The position numbers and the translations under genes were made by a program. Shown here one piece after another: positions 27,036-36,960 of a stretch of DNA of 64,000 bases (the stretch's first letter is position 1; every line of letters starts with the position of its first letter). The notes under the pieces were generated by a model. The model was not told where the DNA came from, did not search any database, and saw only the letters and a list, made by a program, of their open reading frames with translations. Origin of the DNA: Geomicrobium halophilum (GTDB lineage: Bacteria; Bacillota; Bacilli; Bacillales; Marinococcaceae); the NCBI RefSeq assembly GCF_014207655.1, contig NZ_JACHHJ010000001.1:1426001-1490000 (forward strand), in the 5' to 3' direction.

Positions 27036-28322
27036 ATGAGTACATCACCACTCGCCTACAGTATGCGCCCAAGTACCATCGAAGAAGTATACGGTCAAGG
27101 CCACCTGTTAGGCGAAGGGGCACTCATTCGCAGGATGGTAGAGGCGAATAAGCTTCACCCCATGATTTTATATGGACCACCGGGAACAGGTAAAACTTCC
27201 TTAGCCATTGCTCTTGCTGGCAGTGCCAACATTCATTACCGGCTGCTAAACGCTGTCCAGCATCAAAAAAAAGACTTACAAATCGCAGCAGATGAAGCAA
27301 AGATGTACGGAAGATTAATCGTAATCCTTGATGAGTTTCACCGGCTTGATAAAAGCAAACAGGATTTCTTGCTGCCCCACTTGGAAAGCGGACAATTACT
27401 TGTCATCGGAGCGACCACTGCCAATCCTTATCATTCCATAAATCCTGCCATTCGCAGCCGTTGTCACGTATTCGAACTCTTCAAACCTGAATCGAAAGAT
27501 ATTCGACACATGCTTAAAGCTTCGCTTAAAGACAAGAACAAAGGCCTTGGCGAATACCGCACCCACGTGGATGATGATGCGCTTGAACATATCGCTACGT
27601 CTTCCGGGGGGGATATGAGGGCGGCATTAAATGCATTGGAACTCGCAGTCCTATCAACGCCGCCTGGAAATGACCAAATGATTCATATCGATCTATCTAT
27701 CGCTGAAACGTGTACCCAGAAGAAAAATTTCGATCATGATCATGATGGGGATCATCATTATGACGTTCTTTCTGCTTTTCAAAAATCAATCCGGGGAAGT
27801 GATGCGGATGCAGCCCTTCATTATTTGGCAAGATTAATTACCGTCGGCGATCTCACTAGTATAGCCCGCAGATTGCTCGTGATCGCATATGAAGATATCG
27901 GTCTTGCCAACCCGCAGGCCGGAGCGCGTACGCTCACTGCCATAGAATCAGCCGAGCGGCTAGGATTTCCCGAAGCCCGCATCCCCCTCGCGAATGCCGT
28001 TACCGAGCTAGCGCTCTCACCAAAATCGAACGCCGCGTATACCGCGATGGACAGCGCCCTTCAAGATATTCAAAGATACGGTTCGCCAGCGATACCTGCG
28101 CATATACGAGACAGTCATTACCAAGGAGCCAAACAATTAAACCGTGGCGTAGGGTACCTCTATCCCCATGATTACAAAGATGGGCTCATTCAACAGCAAT
28201 ACCTTCCTGATCCGCTTAAAGATCATCGATATTTGCGATTTAAAGGAAACAGTAAATTTGAACAAGCATTCCGAGAGGCACAAACAAAAATTAACCAGAA
28301 ATTAAAATCTGACAAACAATAG
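27036..28322 (+). CDS. rarA: Replication-associated recombination protein RarA (MgsA/YrvN)
   Basis: 428-residue AAA+ ATPase of the clamp-loader clade. Walker A GPPGTGKT at 47-54, Walker B VILDEF (D99/E100), sensor 1 GATTANP, and the C-terminal tetramerisation region with AYEDIGLANPQA and the PAHIRDSHYQGAKQL segment. It acts at stalled replication forks with SSB. Walker B has Phe-His (DEFH) where DEIH is usual. GAGGAG precedes ATG 27036. Divergent from cymR, as in B. subtilis. Confidence 0.96.
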   Translation: MSTSPLAYSMRPSTIEEVYGQGHLLGEGALIRRMVEANKLHPMILYGPPGTGKTSLAIALAGSANIHYRLLNAVQHQKKDLQIAADEAKMYGRLIVILDEFHRLDKSKQDFLLPHLESGQLLVIGATTANPYHSINPAIRSRCHVFELFKPESKDIRHMLKASLKDKNKGLGEYRTHVDDDALEHIATSSGGDMRAALNALELAVLSTPPGNDQMIHIDLSIAETCTQKKNFDHDHDGDHHYDVLSAFQKSIRGSDADAALHYLARLITVGDLTSIARRLLVIAYEDIGLANPQAGARTLTAIESAERLGFPEARIPLANAVTELALSPKSNAAYTAMDSALQDIQRYGSPAIPAHIRDSHYQGAKQLNRGVGYLYPHDYKDGLIQQQYLPDPLKDHRYLRFKGNSKFEQAFREAQTKINQKLKSDKQ

Positions 28323-28445
28323 CATGCTTCCCCAAACTTTCGTCCATTTACTTCTTTCTCTTTTTGGAAGTATAGAGATTATGAATATCGTCCATATTAA
28401 TACCAGAAACATAAACTATGAACCACAAGGGAAGAAGGGATAGAG

Positions 28446-29081
28446 ATGACGAAAGTCCGCCAGGATGCATGGTCTCATGAGGACGATGTTTTACTTGCAG
28501 ATACCGTATTAAAACACATAAAAGAAGGCAGTACCCAATTAAAAGCTTTTGAGGAAGTCGGCGACATTTTAAACCGGACGGCCGCTGCGTGCGGATTCCG
28601 TTGGAATGCAGTTGTACGAGACCGTTATGAAGGGCATGTCAGCGACGCAAAGCGTGAACGGAAAACCTTCCAACGTCAGAATGCTGCCAATGCTGTCAAA
28701 CGTACATTGGGCAAAAGTACTGATCAGCCTTCGCCTGCCGCCGACAACGGCAACAAATCAGAAGAAAGTACCGAAGACTTGCACCTCGAGCAGGTCATAT
28801 CCTATCTAGAAACTTTGAGAAATAGAACCGAAGATTCCGATAGGAACCACAAAAGAATGGCTTCATTGGAAGAAGAGAATCAACAACTTCAGACAACTGT
28901 ACAACAATGGCAAAAAAAGCATGAGGAATTGGAAAATGAATATCAATCCCTGTTATCTGTAATTAACCGTGCAAGAAAAATGATGTTTATGGACGAAACG
29001 AATCCGGAATCGTTCATGTCTTCTAATTTCCGGATGGACCAGGAAGGAAATCTCGAAAACATAAGCAAGGATTCAATGTAA
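28446..29081 (+). CDS. RsfA-family prespore transcriptional regulator
   Basis: 211 residues. The N-terminal Myb/SANT-like region ([20 protein letters not shown] through [15 protein letters not shown]) is the RsfA/YlbO signature; an acidic linker and a long coiled coil (about 130-180, [20 protein letters not shown]) follow. Paralogues in Bacillus modulate sigma-F or sigma-E-controlled spore genes; which one this matches is unclear. GAAGGGA precedes ATG 28446. It lies between rarA and tnrA, not a place I know for rsfA in B. subtilis. Confidence 0.85.
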   Translation: MTKVRQDAWSHEDDVLLADTVLKHIKEGSTQLKAFEEVGDILNRTAAACGFRWNAVVRDRYEGHVSDAKRERKTFQRQNAANAVKRTLGKSTDQPSPAADNGNKSEESTEDLHLEQVISYLETLRNRTEDSDRNHKRMASLEEENQQLQTTVQQWQKKHEELENEYQSLLSVINRARKMMFMDETNPESFMSSNFRMDQEGNLENISKDSM

Positions 29082-29122
29082 ACATTCATCAGTGTTAGAT
29101 GATCTAACACTGATGAATGTTT
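29080..29122 (+). terminator. Perfect 20-bp inverted repeat after the rsfA-like gene
   Basis: AAACATTCATCAGTGTTAGA and its exact complement separated by TGA; it overlaps the stop codon of the gene. The tail TTATTGTT is only weakly T-rich, so it could also work as an RNA end or insulator just before the tnrA control region. Confidence 0.7.
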
Positions 29123-29124
29123 AT

Positions 29125-29175
29125 TGTTACATTTCCTTACATTATCGCCCGCTTTTCCCTATGCCTTGATATAAT
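29125..29175 (+). promoter_or_regulatory. tnrA promoter with GlnR/TnrA box
   Basis: TGTTACATTTCCTTACA (29125-29141) fits the TGTNAN7TNACA consensus exactly. TATAAT lies at 29170-29175 without a good -35, so transcription would start near 29182; the box centre is then about 49 bp upstream, the position used at TnrA-activated promoters. This implies autoregulation. Confidence 0.85.
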
Positions 29176-29199
29176 AAAGGTAACATGATCGAGGCGGGG

Positions 29200-29523
29200 A
29201 TGTTTGTGAATTACAAAAAAAAGAAACTCATCACAATAGGAGTCGTCTGTGAAATGACAGGATTAAGCGAAAGACAAATCCGCTACTATGAGGAAAGAGA
29301 GTTAATATTTCCAGATCGTTCAAAAGGCGGGACAAGGAAATATTCATTTTTTGACATTGAAAGACTGATGGACATCGCGGAAAAAATGGAGGATGGCATG
29401 CAGACGTTTGAAATTAAACGACTGGACAAGAAAAAAAATACTTCATTACGTGATCAAATGATTAAAGGACAGATAAACGCGCGCTTCGGGCAACAAAACG
29501 AAGCAAAAGGTCCTAACCGGTAA
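29200..29523 (+). CDS. tnrA: Nitrogen regulator TnrA (MerR family)
   Basis: 107 residues. The MerR winged helix matches TnrA closely: TGLSERQIRYYEERELIFPD, GTRKYSFFDIERLMDIAEKM, and the C-terminal RDQMIKGQINARF, the short tail that senses feedback-inhibited glutamine synthetase. Start ATG 29200 has GAGG five bases upstream; ATG 29185 would leave almost no leader given the -10 at 29170. TnrA activates and represses nitrogen genes during limitation. GlnR is the alternative, but GlnR is longer and lies next to glnA, which is absent here. Confidence 0.9.
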   Translation: MFVNYKKKKLITIGVVCEMTGLSERQIRYYEERELIFPDRSKGGTRKYSFFDIERLMDIAEKMEDGMQTFEIKRLDKKKNTSLRDQMIKGQINARFGQQNEAKGPNR

Positions 29524-29536
29524 TTTTCATCAAAAA

Positions 29537-29562
29537 AGGGCTTCCCGCTTAGGAAAGCCCTT
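29537..29562 (-). terminator. Shared terminator of 6S RNA and tnrA
   Basis: AAGGGCTT.CC / GG.AAGCCCTT stem; the minus strand continues with TTTTTTG, so it mainly stops transcription of the 6S RNA unit. On the + strand it follows tnrA by 14 bp but lacks a T-run. Confidence 0.75.
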
Positions 29563-29587
29563 ATGAATGTCTGTCTAGCGACTTCAA

Positions 29588-29773
29588 GAAGCCCCGTTGT
29601 GCCGTAAGTAATCACCAAGTTTTTCAAGCCTGCAATGGCAGGTGGGTGCCCTGTTCAACATTCCGTAAGTCCTTCGAACACGAGGCATTTACTTCCAGTT
29701 GAAACGTCAGGCTCCCTATCAAAAAGTGTTGGCTTTAAAACGTATAGTGGTATACGCACACTACAGGACTTCT
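29588..29773 (-). ncRNA. bsrA: 6S RNA (6S-1/BsrA type)
   Basis: The minus strand reads AAGTCCTGTAGTGTGCG at the 5' end, CAACACTTTTTGATAGGGAG, then ACGGAATGTTGAACAGGGC followed by ACCCACCTGCC, and CGGCACAACGGGGCTT at the 3' end. The two ends pair over about 14 positions to form the closing stem. These blocks match B. subtilis 6S-1 RNA, which is also near aspS. It sequesters sigma-A RNA polymerase in stationary phase and serves as a template for pRNA. Confidence 0.92.
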
Positions 29774-29783
29774 TATTGATGAA

Positions 29784-29812
29784 ATTATAGCACGATACAC
29801 GACCCTCTGCAA
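29784..29812 (-). promoter_or_regulatory. 6S RNA promoter
   Basis: Minus strand TTGCAG (29807-29812), 17-bp spacer, TATAAT (29784-29789); the predicted start lies within a few bases of the 6S 5' end. Confidence 0.85.
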
Positions 29813-29893
29813 GCCCCTCCTTTTACTTGTTTTTTTCATTTCCTTGTTTTTTCTCCTCATTGAGCGGGTATAATGAGCGCAGGAGGTTAGATT

Positions 29894-30184
29894 ATGGAGA
29901 ACAATTTATTAGCAACTCAGCCTATCACCCACATTGAACAAAAAATTGGAGCCATTGAAAAACATACGGTCAAATATGACACGGATATGCAATTATTTTA
30001 CGATCGCATTGATATTGATGGCCATAGCTACCCGATTGAAAAAGTATTTGACATTTCCTATCGTTATCAACCCAATGAAGTTGGGTTTCTCTATCTCCAT
30101 ACCGCCCAAGGCGTACGATCTTTTTTTATATCTTCTAATCCCGAGCCTTTTATCGCAGCATTTCGCGAAGTTGAACAAAAATAA
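29894..30184 (+). CDS. 96-residue conserved-looking protein, unknown function
   Basis: Mixed beta-strand pattern (MQLFYDRIDIDGHSYPIEKV, FLYLHTAQGVRSFFISSNPE) ending in one helix (FIAAFREVEQK), suggestive of a bacterial PH-like fold; that is inference. AGGAGG precedes ATG 29894 and a TATAAT (29869-29874) with TTGTTT upstream drives it, divergent from 6S RNA. No membrane segment, no Cys. Not recognised by name. Confidence 0.7.
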   Translation: MENNLLATQPITHIEQKIGAIEKHTVKYDTDMQLFYDRIDIDGHSYPIEKVFDISYRYQPNEVGFLYLHTAQGVRSFFISSNPEPFIAAFREVEQK

Positions 30185-30464
30185 CACTGATCGAACCAAG
30201 GAAGATGATGATATTTAGAAGAAAAGTATATTCCGTTAGGTGTAAATGACAAAAAGGACAAGAGTGGTGTAAGGGTTGGACAATCGAAGAGGTCTACTTT
30301 ACTTACACCAGTATCTCTCCATCAGCCATTTCCACCAATGATTGTTACAGCGACGATTCCCTCGTCATCATTTGGTGAACTATTCCTCCATGACAAGTCA
30401 TATTCCCATTTTCGATATTTGTGGTGTCATGAGTCGCCTATGGGGGCAATGGTTTCAGATAAAG
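30185..30464. other. 280-bp spacer, nothing recognised
   Basis: No supported frame or RNA between the 96-residue gene and the aspS terminator. In B. subtilis yrvM (tcdA) lies beside aspS; it is not here. Confidence 0.5.
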
Positions 30465-30509
30465 AAAAACTTGGCTTCCGCTAACTTCTTCTAGGCGGAG
30501 CCAAGTTTT
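30465..30509 (-). terminator. hisS-aspS operon terminator (repeat B relative)
   Basis: GAAAACTTGGCTCCGC pairs with GCGGAAGCCAAGTTTTTC around a 13-base loop; T-rich on the minus strand. The AACTTGGC stem is shared with hairpins at 3386 and 47178. Confidence 0.88.
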
Positions 30510-30515
30510 CTAATT

Positions 30516-32300
30516 TTAACGTCCAGATTGTTGTCTTGGGCTTAAATGCAATTCTTTCCATTGCTCTTGGCTGACCGGGCTTGGAGCTCCTGTTAATAAA
30601 TCACCGGCGCTTGCTGTTTTTGGAAAGGCAATCACTTCTCGAAGATTATCGACACCCGCGAGCAGCATGACAATTCGGTCCATACCTAGGGCAATTCCCC
30701 CATGTGGCGGTGCCCCATAGGAAAGAGCATCCATCAAGAAGCCAAATTGTTCTTTAGCCTCTTGCTCATTAAATCCAAGGGTCCGAAACATTTGCATTTG
30801 CAACTCAGGTTCATGAATACGTTGGGATCCTCCCCCGAGCTCATATCCATTCAGTACAAGGTCGTAGGCATGAGCGGTAACGTCTTCAGGCTCAGATTCA
30901 AGCTTTTCTACATCTTCAGCAACAGGCCGCGTGAATGGATGATGGAGGGATACATGGCGCCCTGAATCCTTGTCGTATTCAACGAGTGGAAAATCCGTCA
31001 CCCAAAGAAAATGAAAGGCCTCTTCCTCGATGAGCCCCAGTTCCTTCCCAAATTTCAAGCGTAAAGCACCTAATACATCAAAAACGACTTCCTGTACATC
31101 AGCAGCGAATAGGAGTAAATCGCCGCTTTCCCCATCCATCGCTTGAATGACATTTTCGTGTTCTTCATCGTCTAAAAACTTGGCAATCGGTCCTTTTAAT
31201 GTACGCTCTTCATCAACTTTAAGCCATGCCAGCCCTTTCGCACCGTAAATGGCAGCAAAATCAGCAAGGTCATCGATCTCTTTTCTCGACATCGCATCAC
31301 CCTGCCCTTTTGCATTTAACCCTTTCACGATTCCATTGTTTTCAAGCGCCTTTGTGAACACTTGAAAATTGCTGTTGACCACAATATCAGAAAGCTCCAC
31401 CAGTTCCATCCCAAAACGTGTATCGGGCTTGTCGGAACCATAACGGTGCATTGCTTCATGATATGTCATACGTGGAAATGGAGTGGAAATATCAAGATTG
31501 TGGCTCATTTTTAGCAACCGCGCCATCATTTCTTCAGTCATTGAAAATAATTCGTCACTGTCCATAAACGAAGCTTCAATGTCAATTTGTGTAAACTCAG
31601 GTTGACGATCGGCACGCAAATCCTCATCTCGGAAACAGCGAACGATTTGATAATACCTTTCAAAACCAGCGACCATAAACAGCTGCTTAAACAGTTGCGG
31701 AGATTGTGGAAGAGCGTAGAATTCATGCTCATGTACACGGCTGGGAACGAGATAATCTCTTGCACCTTCCGGCGTACTCTTTGTGAGCATCGGTGTTTCA
31801 GCTTCCATGAAGGAACGCTCGTTTAAAAAGTTCCGGACTTCCTGGGTAATGCGATGCCGCAACCAAAATATTTCCTGCATTTTCGGCCGTCGTAAATCAA
31901 GGAATCGGTTGGAGAGACGAACGTCCTCTGAAACATTTGCACTCTCTTCCATGGAAAACGGCGTCGGTTTTGATTTATTAAGAACAGTTATGTCCTCCAC
32001 TTGAACTTCAACTTTTCCGGTTGTGATCTTATCGTTGATCGTTTCTTCATCACGGCGAACGACTTTTCCGATTACATCTAGTACGAATTCATTACGAACA
32101 TCATTCGCGATGCTTAACGCTTCTTCATTAATTTCAGGGTTAAAAACAATTTGAACGATTCCGCTACGGTCACGAAGATCGATGAAGATAACCTGTCCTA
32201 AATCTCTTCTCGTCCTGGCCCAACCCTTTAAACGCACTTCTTGTCCAATCATGTCCTCTGTAATTTCGTTACAATAATGACTTCTTCCTAATTCTGACAT
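30516..32300 (-). CDS. aspS: Aspartyl-tRNA synthetase
   Basis: 594 residues, bacterial-type class II synthetase. Anticodon-binding OB fold ([20 protein letters not shown]), motif 2 ([24 protein letters not shown]), the bacterial GAD insertion (about 285-420) and motif 3 ([15 protein letters not shown]). It charges tRNA-Asp. AAAGGAG precedes ATG 32300; 16 bp after hisS and probably under the same T-box leader. Bacterial AspRS can be discriminating or not; that is not decidable from these motifs. Confidence 0.97.
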   Translation of the reverse strand: MSELGRSHYCNEITEDMIGQEVRLKGWARTRRDLGQVIFIDLRDRSGIVQIVFNPEINEEALSIANDVRNEFVLDVIGKVVRRDEETINDKITTGKVEVQVEDITVLNKSKPTPFSMEESANVSEDVRLSNRFLDLRRPKMQEIFWLRHRITQEVRNFLNERSFMEAETPMLTKSTPEGARDYLVPSRVHEHEFYALPQSPQLFKQLFMVAGFERYYQIVRCFRDEDLRADRQPEFTQIDIEASFMDSDELFSMTEEMMARLLKMSHNLDISTPFPRMTYHEAMHRYGSDKPDTRFGMELVELSDIVVNSNFQVFTKALENNGIVKGLNAKGQGDAMSRKEIDDLADFAAIYGAKGLAWLKVDEERTLKGPIAKFLDDEEHENVIQAMDGESGDLLLFAADVQEVVFDVLGALRLKFGKELGLIEEEAFHFLWVTDFPLVEYDKDSGRHVSLHHPFTRPVAEDVEKLESEPEDVTAHAYDLVLNGYELGGGSQRIHEPELQMQMFRTLGFNEQEAKEQFGFLMDALSYGAPPHGGIALGMDRIVMLLAGVDNLREVIAFPKTASAGDLLTGAPSPVSQEQWKELHLSPRQQSGR

Positions 32301-32316
32301 CCTTATTCTCCTTTGT

Positions 32317-33591
32317 TTACAACTTTTTCAACTGTTTGATGTGGCTAGCAAGCTTATTCATAGGAATGTTCTCTTCTTCTCCTGAAGACATATCCCGAAG
32401 TTTTACCATGCCACTTTCCAATTCTTCTTCACCGATAATCACCGTGTACGTTGCGTTCGAACGATCTGCGGACTTGAATTGAGCCTTTACCTTTTTACCT
32501 AAATAATCTTTATCTGCCGTAAGGCCCTCCGCTCGTAACTCTCTTAGTAAAGCCCCGCCTTTTTCAGCGGCCACATCCCCGACGGTTACAAGAAAAGCGT
32601 CAAGCCCCTGTTCAACAACCGGCAAAGCATTGCGAGCCTCTAGCGCCATTAACAAACGTTCAATACTTAACCCAAATCCAATTCCTGAAACGGACGGTCC
32701 GCCTAGCTCTTCAATCAACCCTTCATATCGTCCGCCTCCGGATAGTGTCGTAATTGAGCCGAATTCAGGCTCTTCGAGCATGATTTCAAACGATGTATTG
32801 GTGTAATAATCAAGTCCGCGCACGAGATTTGGGTCTATGACAAAGGGAATATCCATATCAGTGAGCAAGCGTTGTACCGTCTCAAAATAACGAGTGGATT
32901 CTTCATTTAAATAATCAAGAATGGCGGGCGCCGTTTCTTGTAACGGATGATCACGATCGATTTTACAGTCCAGAATTCGTAATGGATTTTGTTCGAGCCG
33001 CGCCTGACAATCCTCACAAAATTCATCAATGCGAGGGGAAAAATGTGCAATCAGTGCATCCTTGTGCGCCGTGCGACTTTCTCTATCACCCAAACTGTTA
33101 ATCACCAGTTTTAAGTTTTTCAATCCACATGCTTGATAAAAATCCATCGCCATGGCGATCACTTCAGCATCAATCGCCGGATCATCACTTCCGATCGCTT
33201 CAACCCCAAACTGATAAAATTGCCGCATCCGCCCTGACTCCGGGCGCTCATACCGAAACATTGGACCAAGATAATAGAGTTTCAACGGTTGTTGTGGCTG
33301 CCCGTGCAGCTTGTTTTCCACAAAAGAGCGGACGACTGGAGCCGTCCCTTCAGGTCGAAGTGTAATCAAACGTCCGCTTCGATCTTGAAACGTGTACATC
33401 TCCTTTTGCACAATATCTGTGCTTTCACCTACTCCGCGCTGAAACAGTTCAGTAGCCTCAAAGATCGGTGTACGGATTTCCTTATAATTATACTTGCGGC
33501 TGACATCCCTTGCGATTCCTTCAACATATTGCCATTTCGCCGCTTCCTCAGGCAAAATGTCCTGAGTTCCTCTCGGAATCTTAATGTTCAT
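32317..33591 (-). CDS. hisS: Histidyl-tRNA synthetase
   Basis: 424 residues from ATG 33591 (AGGAG ten bases upstream; GTG 33597 is an alternative). Class II motifs: [11 protein letters not shown], motif 2 [22 protein letters not shown], HisA box [14 protein letters not shown], motif 3 [15 protein letters not shown], and the C-terminal anticodon domain. First gene of the hisS-aspS pair, expressed from a T-box leader. Confidence 0.96.
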   Translation of the reverse strand: MNIKIPRGTQDILPEEAAKWQYVEGIARDVSRKYNYKEIRTPIFEATELFQRGVGESTDIVQKEMYTFQDRSGRLITLRPEGTAPVVRSFVENKLHGQPQQPLKLYYLGPMFRYERPESGRMRQFYQFGVEAIGSDDPAIDAEVIAMAMDFYQACGLKNLKLVINSLGDRESRTAHKDALIAHFSPRIDEFCEDCQARLEQNPLRILDCKIDRDHPLQETAPAILDYLNEESTRYFETVQRLLTDMDIPFVIDPNLVRGLDYYTNTSFEIMLEEPEFGSITTLSGGGRYEGLIEELGGPSVSGIGFGLSIERLLMALEARNALPVVEQGLDAFLVTVGDVAAEKGGALLRELRAEGLTADKDYLGKKVKAQFKSADRSNATYTVIIGEEELESGMVKLRDMSSGEEENIPMNKLASHIKQLKKL

Positions 33592-33644
33592 ATTCACGAC
33601 TCTCCTCATACATTTCCTATATTTCTTACTCTGCCTTTTTGGAC

Positions 33645-33925
33645 ACTAAAAAATCCCTCTGAACGAAACTCAGAGGGACGAGCGTACGCCCGCGGTGCCA
33701 CCCACATTGAAGTGATCTTTTTCGATCACTTCCGCTTACGACAGTTAACGCCTGTGTAACGTTTCGATCTAATGGCCGGGAGGCATTGGCAATGCAGCGT
33801 CCTACGTTCAATCGAAAACCTACGAAGTGTTTTTCCGCGAGATTGTACAGAAGGGCTCACAGCCACGGCGCCTTCCTCTCTGACTACAATGGGTCACGTA
33901 CTTTTCTTCATCCACGGTCTAATTT
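33645..33925 (-). promoter_or_regulatory. T-box riboswitch upstream of hisS-aspS
   Basis: The T-box sequence TGGGTGGCACCGCGGGC lies at about 33688-33704, the terminator (AAAAAATCCCTCTGA arm) at 33648-33680. Stem I shows AUGAAG/CUUCGU, an AGUA S-turn strand (33899-33902) opposite the loop GAAAAACA (33828-33835), and CGUGA/UCGCG above. Within that loop the register GAAA-AAC-A gives an Asn codon, while CAC (33827-33829) would be His, the codon expected from hisS. Uncharged cognate tRNA stabilises the antiterminator. Confidence 0.93.
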
Positions 33926-33991
33926 TATCCTGTTACTTTATCATACGAATCTACAGGCACGATGTCAACATCTGACTTTAATCCCTTTCAG

Positions 33992-34432
33992 TCAAGGGGT
34001 TTCAAGCATAAGTGTCACGGGGCCGTCATTGGTTAAATCCACTTGCATGTTCGCCCCAAATTGACCTGTCTCCACATGAACCCCGAGTTCGCGCAAATAG
34101 CGGTTAAAGTCCTCATAAAGCTTTTCAGCATGGTCAGGCTTGGCCGCTTCTACGAAACTGGGACGTCTGCCTTTTCTCGCATCACCGAAAAGGGTAAATT
34201 GGGAAATGGAAAGAACCGAACCCGAGACATCGAGCAAAGAAAGGTTCATTTTCCCTTCATTATCTTCGAAAAGCCGCAGATGAGCCACTTTTTCAGCAAG
34301 CCAGCGTGCCTCTTTTTCCGTGTCTTCATGGGTCACTCCGATAAAAACGACATATCCTTGTTCAATTTGACCGACACAAGCCTCGTTTACGTTCACTTCG
34401 GCTTGGTTACTACGTTGTATTAAAGCTTTCAA
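33992..34432 (-). CDS. dtd: D-aminoacyl-tRNA deacylase
   Basis: 146 residues. Catalytic signatures [17 protein letters not shown] and the cross-subunit [12 protein letters not shown] are complete. It removes D-amino acids (and glycine misattached to tRNA-Ala) from tRNA. Start TTG 34432 with AAAGGAG eight bases upstream. 42 bp after relA; the pair is conserved in Firmicutes. The B. subtilis lytH-like gene between dtd and hisS is absent. Confidence 0.96.
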   Translation of the reverse strand: MKALIQRSNQAEVNVNEACVGQIEQGYVVFIGVTHEDTEKEARWLAEKVAHLRLFEDNEGKMNLSLLDVSGSVLSISQFTLFGDARKGRRPSFVEAAKPDHAEKLYEDFNRYLRELGVHVETGQFGANMQVDLTNDGPVTLMLETP

Positions 34433-34474
34433 TGTTGCAGCTCCTTTACTAGTCTAATGTCAGGTATACAAGGC

Positions 34475-36649
34475 TTATTGGAATACTCTGCGTACCGCGT
34501 AAATATCAGGCAGGCGTTTAATTTTTTCTACCACTTTTCGCAAGTGGGAAAGGTTGTTAATGGAAATGGTCATATCAATAACAGCCATTTTATTATTATC
34601 CGAACGACCGTTTACTGCGTTGATATTAGTTTTCGATTCAGCAACCACATTTAAAACTTCATTCAGGAGTCCTCGTCGATCATAACCGGTCACTTCAATA
34701 TCAACGTTATAACTTTTTGTTTTTCCTTGTTCTGGCTCCCATTCCACATCGATAAGACGGCTTTGGTTTTCGGGTGTATCCGCGACATTCGGGCAATCTG
34801 CACGATGGATCGATACTCCCCTGCCCTTCGTGATAAAACCACGAATCTCTTCACCAGGTACTGGATTACAACATTTTGAAAGACGAATCAGGAGGTTGTC
34901 CACGCCTTTCACGCGCACGCCCGTGCTGGAACGCCTCGTTCGCGCCGGAGTCGGTAGGTCCTTGATCGCTTCGGTAACTGTTTTCTTATCCAGATCTTTA
35001 TTTTCATTACGTTTTTTTTCGGTTAAGCGAGTCACCACTTGCTTTCCGGAAACTCCGTTATAACCAATGGCCGCAAACATATCTTCTTCAGCGCCAAAGC
35101 TGAATCTTGACGCAGCTTCTTGAAGGTTTTTCTCTGTAAGGATCTCTTTCGGATTAAAATCCTGGGCGCGTAATTCTTTCTCAATGATATCCCGCCCTTT
35201 TTGCACATTCTCTTCCCGACGTTCCTTTTTGAAAAACTGCTTGATTTTATTTTTTGCATGAGAACTCTGTGTAAGCTTCAACCAATCTTGCGACGGTCCG
35301 TAGGAATGCTTGGACGTCATCATGTCAACGATGTCACCAGTCTTCAATTGGTGATCAAGGGGAACCATTTTGCCATTCACTTTTGCGCCAATCGTCCGAT
35401 TTCCAATTTCTGTATGGATACGATAGGCAAAATCAATCGGAACCGATCCACGCGGCAATTCAATGACGTCTCCTTTAGGTGTAAAAACAAAAACCATATC
35501 TGAAAATAAATCAATTTTCAGTGACTCCATAAACTCTTGAGCATTCGAAGTATCGTTTTGCCACTCCAAAATCTCTCGGAACCAATCCAGGTTATCAATG
35601 GATTTCTGATTGTTTGTCTTACCTTCTTTGTATGCCCAATGCGCGGCAACCCCGTATTCGGCGACACGGTGCATCGCCTCGGACCGGATTTGTACTTCCA
35701 ATGGCTCGCCTTTAGGCCCAATCACTGTGGTATGAAGGGACTGATACATATTGGCTTTGGGCATGGCGATGTAGTCTTTAAATCTGCCGGGCATCGGTTT
35801 CCAACGGGTATGAATCACACCTAATATCGCATAACAATCTTTAATGCTATTCACAATGATTCTAACGGCTAGGAGGTCGTAGATTTCGTTGAACTGTTTT
35901 TTCTGGATCGTCATCTTTCGATAAATGCTGTAAATATGTTTCGGGCGACCGGAGATGTCCGCCTCAAGGTTCAACTCTTTTACACTTGCATCAATATCAT
36001 TAATTACTTTATCAATATATTGCTCGCGTTGCGCGCGTTTTTGCTTCATCAAATTTACAATTCGGTAATACTGTTGGGGATCAAGATAACGTAAGGCAAT
36101 GTCTTCCAGCTCCCATTTTATCGTGGAAATCCCAAGTCGGTGGGCCAGGGGAGCAAAGATTTCCAGCGTCTCTTTGGAAATGCGTCGTTGTTTTTCAGAG
36201 GGAAGATGCTTCAGCGTCCGCATATTGTGAAGGCGGTCCGCCAATTTAATCATGATGACGCGGATATCACGGGCCATAGCTACGACCATTTTTCGATGAT
36301 TTTCCGCTTGTTGTTCTGCTTTTGATTTATATTTAATCTTTTTCAACTTCGTTACGCCGTCCACGAGCATAGCGACTTCCTCGCCGAAAGACTCGCTCAA
36401 ATCGTCTACGGTCGTATCTGTATCTTCCACCACGTCATGAAGGAAAGCCCCCGCGATCGTAGCAGGTTCTAATTCAAGCTCGACTAAAACTTCCGCGACT
36501 TGAACAGGATGATGGATATACGGTTCTCCAGATTTACGATATTGCCCTTCATGGACCTTCTCAGCATAGAGGTAAGCACGTTCAAGAAAAGCAACCTGCT
36601 CTTCCGACATATACCTCCCAACTTTTTCCAATAATTGCTCTATTGTCAT
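34475..36649 (-). CDS. relA: Bifunctional (p)ppGpp synthetase/hydrolase Rel
   Basis: 724 residues. Order: HD hydrolase domain (about 45-150, HHPVQVAEVL, FLHDVVEDTDTT), synthetase domain (about 235-350) with RFKDYIAMPKANMYQSLHTT, TGS domain (about 390-450), helical/zinc-finger region (LSKCCNPVPGEEIRG) and C-terminal ACT domain. The RxKD motif (RFKD) marks the bifunctional Rel type rather than an EXDD-type RelA. Makes (p)ppGpp on starved ribosomes and hydrolyses it otherwise. AAGGGTG precedes ATG 36649. Confidence 0.97.
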   Translation of the reverse strand: MTIEQLLEKVGRYMSEEQVAFLERAYLYAEKVHEGQYRKSGEPYIHHPVQVAEVLVELELEPATIAGAFLHDVVEDTDTTVDDLSESFGEEVAMLVDGVTKLKKIKYKSKAEQQAENHRKMVVAMARDIRVIMIKLADRLHNMRTLKHLPSEKQRRISKETLEIFAPLAHRLGISTIKWELEDIALRYLDPQQYYRIVNLMKQKRAQREQYIDKVINDIDASVKELNLEADISGRPKHIYSIYRKMTIQKKQFNEIYDLLAVRIIVNSIKDCYAILGVIHTRWKPMPGRFKDYIAMPKANMYQSLHTTVIGPKGEPLEVQIRSEAMHRVAEYGVAAHWAYKEGKTNNQKSIDNLDWFREILEWQNDTSNAQEFMESLKIDLFSDMVFVFTPKGDVIELPRGSVPIDFAYRIHTEIGNRTIGAKVNGKMVPLDHQLKTGDIVDMMTSKHSYGPSQDWLKLTQSSHAKNKIKQFFKKERREENVQKGRDIIEKELRAQDFNPKEILTEKNLQEAASRFSFGAEEDMFAAIGYNGVSGKQVVTRLTEKKRNENKDLDKKTVTEAIKDLPTPARTRRSSTGVRVKGVDNLLIRLSKCCNPVPGEEIRGFITKGRGVSIHRADCPNVADTPENQSRLIDVEWEPEQGKTKSYNVDIEVTGYDRRGLLNEVLNVVAESKTNINAVNGRSDNNKMAVIDMTISINNLSHLRKVVEKIKRLPDIYAVRRVFQ

Positions 36650-36960
36650 GCAATCACCCTTCGTTCACTCGCAGTCTCTATTTTATCTATTATCAATAAA
36701 AATTCGACACCTGTAAAGTCCCTCGTTTTTCCGACCATGTCTGGGTGGTTCAAATCGTATAAGAGCCGATATTGGCAAAAATACTACAGCGAGGAAAGAA
36801 ACTGGGCTGGGCCGTTGTTGGCCCCCTAATTAGGTGTCCCTATCTCCAGTTGGGTCGTTATCACCAATTTATATCATTCTTGCTTCAAGTCGGGTCATTT
36901 GTCCCGCTTTTGGCAGCTCCACCTATCGAACTCTCCTAACCTGATTGTATAACTCTATAA
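36650..36960. other. 311-bp spacer upstream of relA
   Basis: Should hold the relA promoter; no clear -35/-10 pair chosen. No frame with support. Confidence 0.45.
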
